From Holophagales bacterium (GTDB taxonomy: Bacteria > Acidobacteriota > Thermoanaerobaculia > Multivoradales > JAGPDF01), in contig CP064972.1 in assembly GCA_016699405.1 (NCBI GenBank), positions 124,001 to 188,000 on the forward strand: a stretch of DNA of 64,000 nt, in the 5' to 3' direction. Shown piece after piece: positions 44,651 to 53,737 of this stretch. The position numbers and the translations under genes are program-made. How positions within the stretch are numbered: the stretch's first letter is position 1; every line of letters starts with the position of its first letter. Under the pieces are notes generated by a model, which was not told the origin of the DNA, searched no databases, and worked only from the letters and a program-made list of their open reading frames with translations.

Positions 44651-45944
44651 ATCCCTCGCCCTCTCCCCGCCGGCGGTGCGCGAGCCGGCGGCGCCCCGGC
44701 GCCGCCGCAGCTTCGGGGTCCGTGCCGCCCTCGTCTGGGAGGTCGTCACCGGCGGCCTGCGCGAGCTCTGGGCGCACAAGCTGCGCTCCACGCTGACGCT
44801 CACCCTGCTGATGCTCGGCGTTTTCGCCCTGGTGGTGATGACCTCGGTGCTCGACGGCATCAAGGACAAGGTCGCCACGGGATTCGCCGGCATGAGCTGG
44901 GACGGCACGGTGATGCTCGCGCCGCGCTCGGCGAAGACCTCCGAGCAGCAGAAGCGCTTCGCGATGAGCCCCGGGCTGCGCTACGAGGACCTGTCGCGGA
45001 TCACCACCCCGCATCCGCAGGTGGCGGGATTCTCGCCGCGCGCCACCCGCCGCAGCGTGGTGCGGACCGCTGGCGGCTCGGAGCGGATCTTCGTCAACGG
45101 CGTCACGGCCGACTACGCCTTCCTGATGAACCGCCCGATCGGCCTCGGCCGCAATCTCACCGCCGACGACCAGCGGCGGCGCTCGACGGTCGCCGTCGTC
45201 GGGGCGACGCTCGCCTCGAAGCTCTTCGGCGGCAGTGACCCGGTGGGCCGCGATCTGGTGATCGAGGGGGTGCCGTTCCGCATCGTCGGCGTGCAGGCGG
45301 GCGGGATGATCTTCAACGACGAGATGTACATGGACGCCAACGGCGTGCTGCTGCCGCTCGAGACCTACATGGACCGCATGGACCCCGAGCACCAGCTGGC
45401 GCACGTGGCGGTCAAGCTCGCCGATGCCGACGCCCTCGACGAGGTCTCGGCGGCGATGCTCGCGCGCGTCAAGCAGGCCCACCACGGCATCGACGACGTC
45501 GAGATCAAGAACCTCGACGCCGAGCTGGTCCGGGCGCGGCAGGACTTCGACAACCAGATCCACGGCTGGAGCGTGGTGCTCTTCAGCCTCGCCGGCACGG
45601 TGCTGCTGGTCGGCGGCGTCGGTGTCCTCTCGGTGATGCTGATCTCCTTCTCCGACCGTCGCTACGAGATCGGCCTGCGCAAGGCGATGGGCGCCGACGA
45701 TCACCAGATCCTGGTGCAGTTCCTGCTCGAGGCGGTGGTGCTGGCGGCGATCGGCGCGTCGATCGGCACGCTCGGCGGGAGCGCGCTCTGTCGCGCCCTC
45801 TCCGACAAGTTCCCCTGGGGGCTGGTGGTCAACCCCTACGGCCTCGCCGCCGCCTGGGCCATCGCCCTGGCGCTGGCGCTCGTCTTCGGCCTCTATCCCG
45901 CCGTCCGTGCCGCGCGCCTCTCCCCGATGGAGGCGATGCGGTAG
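44643..45944 (+). CDS. MacB/FtsX-type ABC transporter permease 2
   Basis: A 433-residue paralogue of the preceding permease. It has the LRELWAHKLRSTLTLTLLMLG N-terminal helix, a MacB core (STVAVVGATLASKLFGGSDP, VGRDLVIEGVPFRIVGVQAG), and FtsX helices including GTVLLVGGVGVLSVMLISF and the coupling-helix motif RRYEIGLRKAMGADDHQIL. It overlaps permease 1 by 8 nt. The two distinct permeases differ from classical MacB, in which ATPase and permease are fused and homodimeric. Confidence 0.93.
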   Translation: MSESLALSPPAVREPAAPRRRRSFGVRAALVWEVVTGGLRELWAHKLRSTLTLTLLMLGVFALVVMTSVLDGIKDKVATGFAGMSWDGTVMLAPRSAKTSEQQKRFAMSPGLRYEDLSRITTPHPQVAGFSPRATRRSVVRTAGGSERIFVNGVTADYAFLMNRPIGLGRNLTADDQRRRSTVAVVGATLASKLFGGSDPVGRDLVIEGVPFRIVGVQAGGMIFNDEMYMDANGVLLPLETYMDRMDPEHQLAHVAVKLADADALDEVSAAMLARVKQAHHGIDDVEIKNLDAELVRARQDFDNQIHGWSVVLFSLAGTVLLVGGVGVLSVMLISFSDRRYEIGLRKAMGADDHQILVQFLLEAVVLAAIGASIGTLGGSALCRALSDKFPWGLVVNPYGLAAAWAIALALALVFGLYPAVRAARLSPMEAMR

Positions 45945-45957
45945 TACCCTAGCCGGG

Positions 45958-47397
45958 ATGCTCCCCGGACACGCCCCGGCAGCCCGCTCGCCGTTCGTCG
46001 CGGCCGCCCTTTCGGCCGCTCTCGTCCTGTTGCTCACCCCACCCGCCGCGCTCGCTGCGTTCGCCGCAGGGCGCGGCGACGCGTGTGTCGTCGCCCGCAT
46101 CGAGTCCGGCTCAAGCCCGCTCGCCGAGCGGTTGCGGGCGCTCGCCGCGGTCGACTACTGGATCGAAGCCGATCGGGAGTTGCTGCTCTGCTCCCGCGCC
46201 GGCGGTGCCTCCAGCCTCGAGCTGGCGACCGCGACCGAGCGGGCGGGAACGACCGTCGCCGCTCGCTATCCAGAGGTACGAGCCGAACGGCTGCGCCTCT
46301 GGCACGGCGGACGACGGTCGGCGGCCGATTCCCTCGGGCGCGTCCTGACCACCGGCGGCCGCTGGGCGGTCGTCGAGCTCGCGCCCTGGTCGGGCGACCC
46401 CGCGGGCCCAACGACGACCGCTCCGGGGCCGGGGCCCGACCGGGTCGGCGAGCAGCTCCTCCCCTTCGTCCCCGACCGCATCCTCGCCCGACGTCACCTG
46501 CCGAACGCCGAGGCCCTCGGCGATCCGCAGATCGAGGCGCTGCTCGGGGAGCTCGATGCCGCGCGCTGGTTCTCCGATCTCTCGATGCTGGCGGGCTGGA
46601 ACCGCTGGACGCGCGGGTCCCAGATCCTCTCGGCACGCAACTGGCTCGCCACCACCTTCGCGGCGCTCCCCGGGATCTCGACCGTCACCACGAGCTTCCC
46701 GGTGGGAACGAGCACCGGCTGGAACGTCATCGCCACCTTGCCCGGCACCCGCCTGCCGAACGACTGGTACGTGGTCGGAGGACACTACGACTCGACCTCC
46801 GAGAACGCCTCCGCAGCTGCCCCGGGTGCCGAGGACAACGCCTCGGGCTGCGCCGGCGTGCTGGAGATAGCGCGGCTGTTCGCGGCTCACCCGCCCGACG
46901 CCACGATGATCTTCATCTGCTTCTCCGGCGAGGAGCAGGGGCTCTACGGCAGCTACGACTACGTCGACGACCTCACCGCCACCGGCGACCTCGCCAAGCT
47001 CCGCGGCGTGCTGATCTTCGACATGATCGGCTACACCGCCGACGCCGAGCTCGACTGCCTGCTCGAGACCGAGCCGGTGGGCGCGACCTGGCAAGCTCTC
47101 TTCGCCCAGGCCGCCGTCGACTTCACCACCCTCGCCATCGTCGAGTCGCTCAGCGCCTGGGGGTCGGACCACCAGCCGTTCCTCGAGGCCAACCGTGTCG
47201 CGCTGCTGGCGATCGAGAACGACTGGGACCTCTATCCGCACTACCACCGGACGACCGATCTGCCGGGCCAGATCACCCAGCAGATGGGCCTGCAGATCCT
47301 GCGCATGAGCGCGGCCGCCCTGGTCCGCCAGGTCGGCTCGACGGCGATCTTCACCGACGGTTTCGAGTCCGGCAGCGCCGCGCGCTGGGACAACTGA
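45958..47397 (+). CDS. Secreted M28-family aminopeptidase
   Basis: A 479-residue protein with a signal peptide (about 1-33). The zinc peptidase domain covers about 220-465: VGGHYDSTSE, AEDNASGCAGV, ICFSGEEQGLYGS, IFDMIGYTADAE and the C-terminal His in YPHYHRTTDLPG. The protein ends FTDGFESGSAARWDN, a motif common at termini of secreted proteins of some GC-rich bacteria. The prodomain-like N-terminal 200 residues are unrecognised. The start ATG 45958 has only a weak SD. It lies just after the MacAB-like operon. Confidence 0.9.
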   Translation: MLPGHAPAARSPFVAAALSAALVLLLTPPAALAAFAAGRGDACVVARIESGSSPLAERLRALAAVDYWIEADRELLLCSRAGGASSLELATATERAGTTVAARYPEVRAERLRLWHGGRRSAADSLGRVLTTGGRWAVVELAPWSGDPAGPTTTAPGPGPDRVGEQLLPFVPDRILARRHLPNAEALGDPQIEALLGELDAARWFSDLSMLAGWNRWTRGSQILSARNWLATTFAALPGISTVTTSFPVGTSTGWNVIATLPGTRLPNDWYVVGGHYDSTSENASAAAPGAEDNASGCAGVLEIARLFAAHPPDATMIFICFSGEEQGLYGSYDYVDDLTATGDLAKLRGVLIFDMIGYTADAELDCLLETEPVGATWQALFAQAAVDFTTLAIVESLSAWGSDHQPFLEANRVALLAIENDWDLYPHYHRTTDLPGQITQQMGLQILRMSAAALVRQVGSTAIFTDGFESGSAARWDN

Positions 47398-47416
47398 CCC
47401 GAGCGCACCTGCCGGC

Positions 47417-47440
47417 GGGGACAGGCCTCAGCCTGTCCCC
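47417..47440. terminator. Perfect 10-bp hairpin between convergent genes
   Basis: ggggacaggc-ctca-gcctgtcccc is a perfect 10-bp stem with a 4-nt loop, between the stops of the M28 peptidase and the TonB-like gene. A T run is missing. It may act as a bidirectional terminator or belong to a dispersed repeat family. Confidence 0.5.
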
Positions 47441-47461
47441 GTCCCCCTGACTCCGCAGTCT

Positions 47462-48202
47462 TCACCGCAGCGTGAAGCGCACGGTCAGCCGGAAATAGAC
47501 CGCCACCGGGCGCGAGCCCAGCCGGGCCGGGCTGAAGCGCCAGGCACGCACCGCCTCCATCGCCGACTCTTCCAGACCGAGGCCGAGGCGCGGACCGATC
47601 GCCCGCACGCCGCGCACCGTCCCCTGCGTGTCGATCTCGGCCTCGACCACCACGACCCCCTGACGTCGCACGAGGATCGCCGCCTGCGGATAGTGCGGCT
47701 CGATGCGCGAGAGGACCACCGGAGCGATCACCGCCCCGGCGACCGGAATCGGCGCGGCCTCGATCTCGCTGCCGATCCCTTCGCCGCTCCCGGGACCGCT
47801 GCCGGGGCCCACCCCGGGGCCGTCCGCGACGCCGATCGCGGAACCGACCGGTCCGTCGAGGGTCGCCGTGGTGGCGGTCGGCAGGTCGGAGGTCGTCGGC
47901 TGGACGATCGGTCGCACAGCCGTCGTCTCGGCAGCCACCGCTGCAATCGACGGCTCGCCTCCCCCGCCACCGCGCTCGCGCGGCCGCGGGGCCTGCGGGA
48001 TCGGCTCCTCGAGCGGCGGCAGCGTCACCGAGATGAACGCCTCGGTCGGCTGCGGCACCGCGACCGGGACGATGCGCCAGAGGCTCGCCAGCGTCGCGAA
48101 GCCGAGCAGCGCGAGGTGTGCCGAGACCGCGGTGCCGAGCACCGCCACCCGCGCGCGTGGCGAGAAGCTGCTGCGAGTCGACATCGACGGGCTCTCGAAC
48201 AC
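47462..48202 (-). CDS. TonB-like energy transducer
   Basis: A 246-residue protein. Residues about 15-45 form one membrane helix (VAVLGTAVSAHLALLGFATLASLW), followed by a Pro/Gly/Ser-rich periplasmic linker and a C-terminal TonB domain (RIEPHYPQAAILVRRQGVVVV, DTQGTVRGVRAI, EESAMEAVRAWRFSPAR). GTG 48202 is preceded by GAGAGGAGG 5 nt upstream; an ATG at 48184 is a weaker alternative. No ExbB/ExbD genes are present. It is monocistronic and converges on the M28 gene. Confidence 0.88.
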   Translation of the reverse strand: MFESPSMSTRSSFSPRARVAVLGTAVSAHLALLGFATLASLWRIVPVAVPQPTEAFISVTLPPLEEPIPQAPRPRERGGGGGEPSIAAVAAETTAVRPIVQPTTSDLPTATTATLDGPVGSAIGVADGPGVGPGSGPGSGEGIGSEIEAAPIPVAGAVIAPVVLSRIEPHYPQAAILVRRQGVVVVEAEIDTQGTVRGVRAIGPRLGLGLEESAMEAVRAWRFSPARLGSRPVAVYFRLTVRFTLR

Positions 48203-48438
48203 GGCCGCCTCCTCTCCCGGCTTCGCCGGACTCCGGCGGGCCGCGGGAAGGCGGCCCCGCCGCGTTTCCTGGTTAGACGCCGGAGAGCCGCTGCAAGAAA
48301 CATTCCGGGGCGGTGAGACGCCGCGGGAGTGAGCTCGAGAGGGCAGGCGACAGCTTCCGCCGGGCACGCGTCCCAAACGGCGTGCCCCGGCGGGGAGGCC
48401 GGCGTCTCCCGCTGGGGACGCCGGGCGATGGCGACGGG
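48203..48438. other. Intergenic region downstream of the flox/hdr operon
   Basis: The 236-nt gap between the floxA stop and the TonB-like gene start holds the SD of the latter near 48208. No gene, obvious hairpin or repeat was recognised in the remainder. Confidence 0.4.
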
Positions 48439-49269
48439 TCAGTACTCGGCGGGCAGCCGCGCGAGCTCTTCGGCCGTAAACACCGGCCCGTCCTTGCAGA
48501 CGTAGACCGACCCGATGTTGCAGCGCCCGCACTTGCCGAGGCCGCACTTCATCCGGTTCTCCAGCGTGGTGTAGATCCGTTCGCCGGGAAACCCGAGACG
48601 AGCGAGGACGGGCAGGGTGTAGCGGATCATCACCGGCGGTCCGCAGACGATGGCGAAGGCGTCTTCCGCGACCGGGGCCGCCTTTTCGACGACGGCCGGC
48701 ACGAACCCCACCTCGCCGGTCCAGTCGGCGCTCTCCCCGCCCGGATCGACGGTCTGCCAGAGCTTCACGTCCGGCCGGGCGGCCCACTCGGCGAGCTCGC
48801 GCTTGTAGACGAGGTCCGCGACACTGCGCGCCCCGTAGACGATCGTCACCTCGTCGAAGCGATCGCGCAGGTCGAGGGCGTTCCAGATCACGCAGCGCAC
48901 GGGGGCGAGGCCGATGCCGCCGGCGATGAAGACCAGCTTCTTGCCCTCCATCCGCTCGAGCGGAAAGCAGTTCCCGTAGGGCCCGCGGAAGCCGACCGTG
49001 TCGCCGATGTCGAGGGCACGCAGCGCCCGGGTGGTCTTGCCGACCGTCTTGAAACTGCACTCGAGATAGCCCGGCCGGGTCGGCGGCGAGGCGATGCAGA
49101 AGGTGCACTCGCCGGCGCCGAAGGCCGTGTACTCGCCGAACTGACCGGCCTTGAAGGTGAACGAGCTCGCGACCTCGGGGTCCGAGAGCTCGAGGCGGAG
49201 GGTCCGGGTATCCGGCGTCTCGTCGATCCGGTCGACGATCTTCGCCCGGTACGGCTCGTAGAGGTTCAC
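48439..49269 (-). CDS. floxA: FloxA: FAD/NAD(P)-binding oxidoreductase subunit
   Basis: A 276-residue ferredoxin-NADP-reductase-like protein. The FAD-binding barrel (TFKAGQFGEYTAFGAGECTFC), the NAD loop LVFIAGGIGLAPVRCVIW and the C-terminal [2Fe-2S] cysteines C242, C247, C250 and C258 match sulfhydrogenase-gamma/FloxA proteins. It would be the NAD(P)H entry point of the complex. It starts at GTG 49269 (GTGA overlap with floxB) and is the last gene of the seven-gene operon. Confidence 0.9.
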   Translation of the reverse strand: MNLYEPYRAKIVDRIDETPDTRTLRLELSDPEVASSFTFKAGQFGEYTAFGAGECTFCIASPPTRPGYLECSFKTVGKTTRALRALDIGDTVGFRGPYGNCFPLERMEGKKLVFIAGGIGLAPVRCVIWNALDLRDRFDEVTIVYGARSVADLVYKRELAEWAARPDVKLWQTVDPGGESADWTGEVGFVPAVVEKAAPVAEDAFAIVCGPPVMIRYTLPVLARLGFPGERIYTTLENRMKCGLGKCGRCNIGSVYVCKDGPVFTAEELARLPAEY

Positions 49270-50354
49270 GCGACACCTCCCGCGACGGATGTGAGGGGCG
49301 TGTCGCCGGCGGTGGGGCCGGCGAGCGCCTCGAGGCGCGTCAGGATCTCCGGCAAGTCGACGCCTCCCGGGCAGGCCCGGCTGCATCGCCCACAGCCGGT
49401 GCAGAGCACCTGACCGAAGCGGCTGGGGTAGATCTGGAACTTGTGCCGGACCCGTTGCCGCAGGCGTGCCGCCTGGTCGGCCCGTGGGTTGTGCCCGGAG
49501 GCGTGCACGGTGAAGCGCGCCGTCTGGCAGGTATCGGCGTTGCGCCGCCGCGTCCCGTGCATCACCCCGTCGGGCTCGTCGACGATGTCGAAGCAGTGGC
49601 AGGTCGGACAGACGGCAGCGCACGCCCCGCAGCCATGGCAGCGCAACGCCACCTCACCCCAGAGCTCGTGCTCGAAGTGCTCGCCGAGCCAGCGCTCGAC
49701 CGCGGCCGGGGAACCGCCCCACGGGGCCACGTGCCGCGACCGCGCCTGCGACAGGAACGCCTCGGCCTCGGGGATCTCGCCGGCGGTGGCGAACCGGTCC
49801 GCGTGCATCGCCGCGAACCGCTCCCCTTTCTCCGAGAGGATGTCGACGCGGAAGCCGCCGGGGACCGGCACCAGGCGCACATCGGCACCTCGCGTCGCGT
49901 CCGGACCGAGACCGACCGAGGTGCAGAAGCAGGAGCGATCGCCGCCGTCGCAGGCGACGATCAGCACCGTCGTCGCGGCGCGCCGGCCGAACCAGAGCTC
50001 GTCGCGGTAGTCCCAGCCCATGACGCGGTCGAGCACCTCCACCCCGGCGGCGTCGCAGGGTCGCGCTCCGATCACCACGCGCGGCGCGAAGCTCGTCGGC
50101 ACGGACTCGATCTCGACATCGCCCCGCTTCAGGCGCCAGGCGAAGAGCGGCTCGGTGGCGGGAAGGAAGGTCGACTTGAGCGAGCGGCGCGGCACCCCAC
50201 CGTCGAGGACGAGCGCCTCGGGCGAGGTCAGCGACTGGTAGTCGATCCGCCCGTCGCGTCCGCGCGCCGGACCGATGATCTCGACTCCGGCGGCGAGCAG
50301 GTCGTGGAGGAGCCCGTCAAGCTGGGTCGAGGAGAGCATCGTCGCGGGCTTCAC
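49266..50354 (-). CDS. floxB: FloxB: iron-sulfur subunit
   Basis: A 362-residue Fe-S protein of the sulfhydrogenase-beta/FloxB type. The N-terminal half contains PRVVIGARPCDAAGVEVLDR and ACDGGDRSCFCTSVG. The C-terminal half has two [4Fe-4S] sets, HGCGACAAVCPTCHCFD and CTGCGRCSRACPGGVDLPEI. It probably transfers electrons between FloxA and the Hdr part. GTG 50354 and its stop both overlap the neighbouring genes by 4 nt. Confidence 0.88.
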   Translation of the reverse strand: MKPATMLSSTQLDGLLHDLLAAGVEIIGPARGRDGRIDYQSLTSPEALVLDGGVPRRSLKSTFLPATEPLFAWRLKRGDVEIESVPTSFAPRVVIGARPCDAAGVEVLDRVMGWDYRDELWFGRRAATTVLIVACDGGDRSCFCTSVGLGPDATRGADVRLVPVPGGFRVDILSEKGERFAAMHADRFATAGEIPEAEAFLSQARSRHVAPWGGSPAAVERWLGEHFEHELWGEVALRCHGCGACAAVCPTCHCFDIVDEPDGVMHGTRRRNADTCQTARFTVHASGHNPRADQAARLRQRVRHKFQIYPSRFGQVLCTGCGRCSRACPGGVDLPEILTRLEALAGPTAGDTPLTSVAGGVA

Positions 50355-51211
50355 AGGATGAACTCCTGGGGATCGTCGAGGCGGTAGGCACCGATCGGGG
50401 CCGGGACGGTCGGGTCGTCGCCCGCCTGATAGCCGAAGCGCTCGGCGACGACGCGGGCGAGCCGGAGGTTGATCAGTCCGAGCGGAATGTCGAGGGGGCA
50501 GGCGCGCTGGCACTCGCCGCAATCGGTGCAGCGACCCGCCAGATGCAGCGCCCGCGTCACGTGCCAGGCGAAGTTGCCTCGCCCGTGCGGCGACGACTCG
50601 ATCCACTGCGGCTCGGTCTTGTCGGCCACGCAGCGCTCGCAGAAACAGAGCGGGCAGGCCTGGCGACAGGCCTGGCAACGCACACAGCGCCCCAGCTCCT
50701 CTTGCCAGAACGCCCAGCGGTCGGCGTCCGAGCGCGCGGCGAGCTCGTCGAGCCGTGCCTCGCGTCGCGCCGTGCCAGCGGGCGGCGGCGGCAGCTCGCC
50801 GACCAGGTGATCGGCGAGCTTCGGTTCGCGCGAGGCACAATCGAGACAGCGGTCGGCGGTCGTCGGCGCCTCGCCGGCGGGGTCGTCGAGCACCCCGCCA
50901 CAGCGCACACCGATGACGACGACCTCCTCGCGGCGCAGCTGGCCCTCGCGCAACAGGCCGGCGACGGCGCGCGCGTCGCACCCTTTCACCACCACGGCAG
51001 GGCGTCCGAGCCGCGCGACGTGCGATCGCCGCGGCGAGAGGTAGGCCACCAGATTCTGCGTACAGCGCTCGTCGAAGATCAGCCGTGAGGCCTCGCCGGG
51101 CTCGCGCACGAAGGCAGGACGGACTCCGCGAGGACCCTCCCCCCAGCCGATGACGACCTGGACCGTGCCCTCCGCGAGCAGGCGGCCGGCAAGCTCCTGG
51201 AGCTCGTTCAT
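50351..51211 (-). CDS. floxC: FloxC: iron-sulfur subunit
   Basis: A 286-residue Fe-S protein. An N-terminal FrhB-like part (VVVKGCDARAVAGLL, VIGVRCGGVLDD) precedes two [4Fe-4S] motifs, CVRCQACRQACPLCFCERC and CTDCGECQRACPLDIPLG. It is similar in plan to FloxB and probably pairs with it. ATG 51211 overlaps the floxD stop (ATGA) and its stop overlaps floxB. Confidence 0.87.
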   Translation of the reverse strand: MNELQELAGRLLAEGTVQVVIGWGEGPRGVRPAFVREPGEASRLIFDERCTQNLVAYLSPRRSHVARLGRPAVVVKGCDARAVAGLLREGQLRREEVVVIGVRCGGVLDDPAGEAPTTADRCLDCASREPKLADHLVGELPPPPAGTARREARLDELAARSDADRWAFWQEELGRCVRCQACRQACPLCFCERCVADKTEPQWIESSPHGRGNFAWHVTRALHLAGRCTDCGECQRACPLDIPLGLINLRLARVVAERFGYQAGDDPTVPAPIGAYRLDDPQEFIL

Positions 51212-51693
51212 GCGACCCTCCCGGCGAGCGCCCGGTAGTCGGTGAACGGCCCGAGGCGGCGCACGCGCTCGGTGGCGCCGTTGACCACCTCCCGCCACTT
51301 CTGCCCCTCGGAGGCCGAAACCCACGAGAAGGTGAGGCGCTCCTCCGGCACCCCGAGGAAGAGCAGCAGCTCCTTGAGCAGGGCGAAGCGGCGACGGGCG
51401 TGGTAGTTGCCCGAGGTGTAATGGCAGTCGGCCGGATGACAGCCGCTGACGATCACCCCGTCGGCACCGCGCTCGAACGCCTTGAGGACGAACAGCGGGT
51501 CGATCCTCCCGGTGCAGGGGAGCCGGACGACGCGGACGCACGGCTCCATCTGCAACCGGCTGGTGCCGGCGAGATCGGCACCGGTGTAGGTGCACCAGTT
51601 GCAGACGAAGGCGGTGAGGTGGGGCTCGAAGGGCACCGACCGACCGACCGGCGGGGCGGTGTCGGAGATTTCTGACGAGGACGTGACGGACAT
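51208..51693 (-). CDS. floxD: FloxD: MvhD-like [2Fe-2S] subunit
   Basis: A 161-residue protein of the MvhD family. FVCNWCTYTGADLAGTSR, VRVVRLPCTGRIDPLFVL and GVIVSGCHPADCHYTSGNYHA contain the conserved cysteines. MvhD proteins connect HdrA to the electron donor module. GGAGAGG lies 6 nt before ATG 51693, preferred over the in-frame upstream start. It lies 16 nt after hdrA. Confidence 0.93.
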   Translation of the reverse strand: MSVTSSSEISDTAPPVGRSVPFEPHLTAFVCNWCTYTGADLAGTSRLQMEPCVRVVRLPCTGRIDPLFVLKAFERGADGVIVSGCHPADCHYTSGNYHARRRFALLKELLLFLGVPEERLTFSWVSASEGQKWREVVNGATERVRRLGPFTDYRALAGRVA

Positions 51694-51709
51694 CGTGACC
51701 TCTCCGCGC

Positions 51710-53737
51710 TCAGAGGGCGAGCGCGTTGACCTGCGCATAGATTTGCTCGTCGGTGAATCCCATCAGCTCGACGCTCTTGGACGGGCAGGTCGCCTGACAG
51801 GTGCCGCAACCCTGGCAGACGCCCGGGTTCACCTCGGCGACGACCTTCGTGGGGCGCCCCGCTCGATCCCGCAGCTCGCGGTGCTCGACGGCGCCATAGG
51901 GGCAGACCCTTTCGCAGTGGAAGCAGCCCGCACAGAGCGCCGGATTCACGCAGGCCACCGTCGGCTCGCGCTCGAGCTCCCGATTGGAGAAGAGACCGAG
52001 GATCTTGGCCGCTGCGGCGCTCGCCATCGCCACCGAGTCGGGGATGTCGCGCGGTGCCTGACAGGCTCCCGCGAGATAGACACCGGCCGTGTTGGTCTCG
52101 ACCGGGCGCAGCTTCGGGTGGGCCTCGTTGAGGAAGCCGTGGCGGTCGTACGAGACCGAGAGCTTCTGGGCGAGTGCCTCGATCCCGCGCCGCGGACGCA
52201 TCGCCGTCGCCAGCACGACCAGGTCGGCGGCGATCTTCACCGGAGAACCGGAGAGCGTGTCGAAGCCGACCACCTGCACGACGTCGCCGTCGCGATAGAG
52301 CCGCGACACCCGACCGCGCAGGTAGATCGCACCCTCCTCCTCGATCGCCCGGCGCGTGAACTCGTCGTAACCCTTGCCCGCCGCGCGAACGTCCATGTAG
52401 AAGACCGTCGCCTGGCCGTCGTGCACCTTGTGGCGATAGAGCATCGTGTGCTTGGCCACGTACATGCAACAGATCTTCGAGCAGTAGTCGATCCCCTTGG
52501 CGGGGTCGCGCGAGCCGATGCACTGGAGGAAGACGACACGCTTCGGCTCCCGGCCGTCGGAGGGTCGCAGGATCTTCCCGCCCGTCGGCCCGGAGGCCGA
52601 GGCGAGTCGTTCGAACTGCAGTCCGTCGATGACGTCGGGAATACTGCCGTAGCCGTACTCACCGTACCCCTTGACTCCGGCGGTGGTCTGCTCCCGACCG
52701 ATCGAATAGAGCTCGAACCCGGTGGCGACGACGATCGCCCCGACCTTCTCGGTGACGAAGGTGTCCTCCTGGGCGAAATCGACCGCGTCGCGACTGCAGG
52801 CCTCGCGGCACTTCGCGCACGCCTCCTTCTTCGCTCCGCGCGCCTTGGCCTTGAAGTAGGCGCAGTTCGCGCGGTCGATCACCGGGATGTTCGGAACCGC
52901 CTGCGGGAAGGGCACGTACATCGCCGTGCGCTTGCCGAGCCCCTCGTCGAACTCGCTCGGGATGCGGTTCATGACGCACGCCTTCTGGCACGCCCCGCAG
53001 CCGTTGCACTTCGTCTCGTCGACGCTGCGCGCCTTGCGGCGGATCTTCACCCGGAAGTTGCCGATGTAGCCCTCGACGGATTCCACCTCGCTCCAGGCCA
53101 GCAGGCGGATGCGCGGATGTTGGTAGACCTCCACCATCCGCGGCGTGAGGATGCACTGCGAGCAGTCGAGCGTCGGGAAGGTCTCGGAGAGCTGGCTCAT
53201 GTGCCCGCCGATCGACGGCTCCTTCTCCACCAGCACCACCTCGGCCCCGCCGTCGGCGAGATCGAGCGCCGCCTGGATGCCGGCGATGCCGCCGCCGATG
53301 ACGAGCGCCCGGCGCTCGACCGGAATCCGGATCGTCTCGAGGGGGACGTTGCGCTTCACCTTCTCGACGATCAGCCGGGTCAGGTCGATCGCCTTCTCGG
53401 TGGCCGCCTCGCGGTCCTCGTGGATCCACGAGCAGTGCTCGCGGATGTTGGCCATTTCGCAGAGGAACGGATTCAGCCCGGCTCCGGCGGCGGCCCGCCG
53501 GAAGGTCTTCTCGTGCATGTGGGGCGAGCAGGCCGCCACCACGACGCCGGTGAGGCGGTGCTCGACGATCGCCTGGCGCACGATCGCCTGCCCGGGATCC
53601 GAGCACATGTACTTCGCGTCGACCGAGCAGACCACGCCCGGCAGCTCGCCGAGCGCCGCCGCCACGCGGGCGCTGTCGACGGTACGGCCGATGTTCTCGC
53701 CGCAGTGGCAGACGAAGACGCCGATGCGCGCCGACAT
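51710..53737 (-). CDS. hdrA: Heterodisulfide reductase-like subunit A (bifurcating FAD)
   Basis: A 675-residue HdrA. The N-terminal domain opens RIGVFVCHCGENIG; the FAD Rossmann motif LVIGGGIAGIQAALDLAD is near 146; DCSQCILTPRM and CNGCGACQKACVMNRIP follow. Two C-terminal ferredoxin motifs are CAGCFHCERVCPYGAVEH and CQGCGTCQATCPSKSVE. In characterised complexes its FAD bifurcates electrons from the donor to ferredoxin and HdrBC. The ATG overlaps the hdrB stop by one base (TGATG). Confidence 0.94.
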   Translation of the reverse strand: MSARIGVFVCHCGENIGRTVDSARVAAALGELPGVVCSVDAKYMCSDPGQAIVRQAIVEHRLTGVVVAACSPHMHEKTFRRAAAGAGLNPFLCEMANIREHCSWIHEDREAATEKAIDLTRLIVEKVKRNVPLETIRIPVERRALVIGGGIAGIQAALDLADGGAEVVLVEKEPSIGGHMSQLSETFPTLDCSQCILTPRMVEVYQHPRIRLLAWSEVESVEGYIGNFRVKIRRKARSVDETKCNGCGACQKACVMNRIPSEFDEGLGKRTAMYVPFPQAVPNIPVIDRANCAYFKAKARGAKKEACAKCREACSRDAVDFAQEDTFVTEKVGAIVVATGFELYSIGREQTTAGVKGYGEYGYGSIPDVIDGLQFERLASASGPTGGKILRPSDGREPKRVVFLQCIGSRDPAKGIDYCSKICCMYVAKHTMLYRHKVHDGQATVFYMDVRAAGKGYDEFTRRAIEEEGAIYLRGRVSRLYRDGDVVQVVGFDTLSGSPVKIAADLVVLATAMRPRRGIEALAQKLSVSYDRHGFLNEAHPKLRPVETNTAGVYLAGACQAPRDIPDSVAMASAAAAKILGLFSNRELEREPTVACVNPALCAGCFHCERVCPYGAVEHRELRDRAGRPTKVVAEVNPGVCQGCGTCQATCPSKSVELMGFTDEQIYAQVNALAL

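Noticed and set aside
49266..51211. floxB and floxC as formate dehydrogenase or F420 hydrogenase subunits
   Set aside because: No catalytic formate dehydrogenase or hydrogenase gene is present; position between floxD and floxA explains them better.
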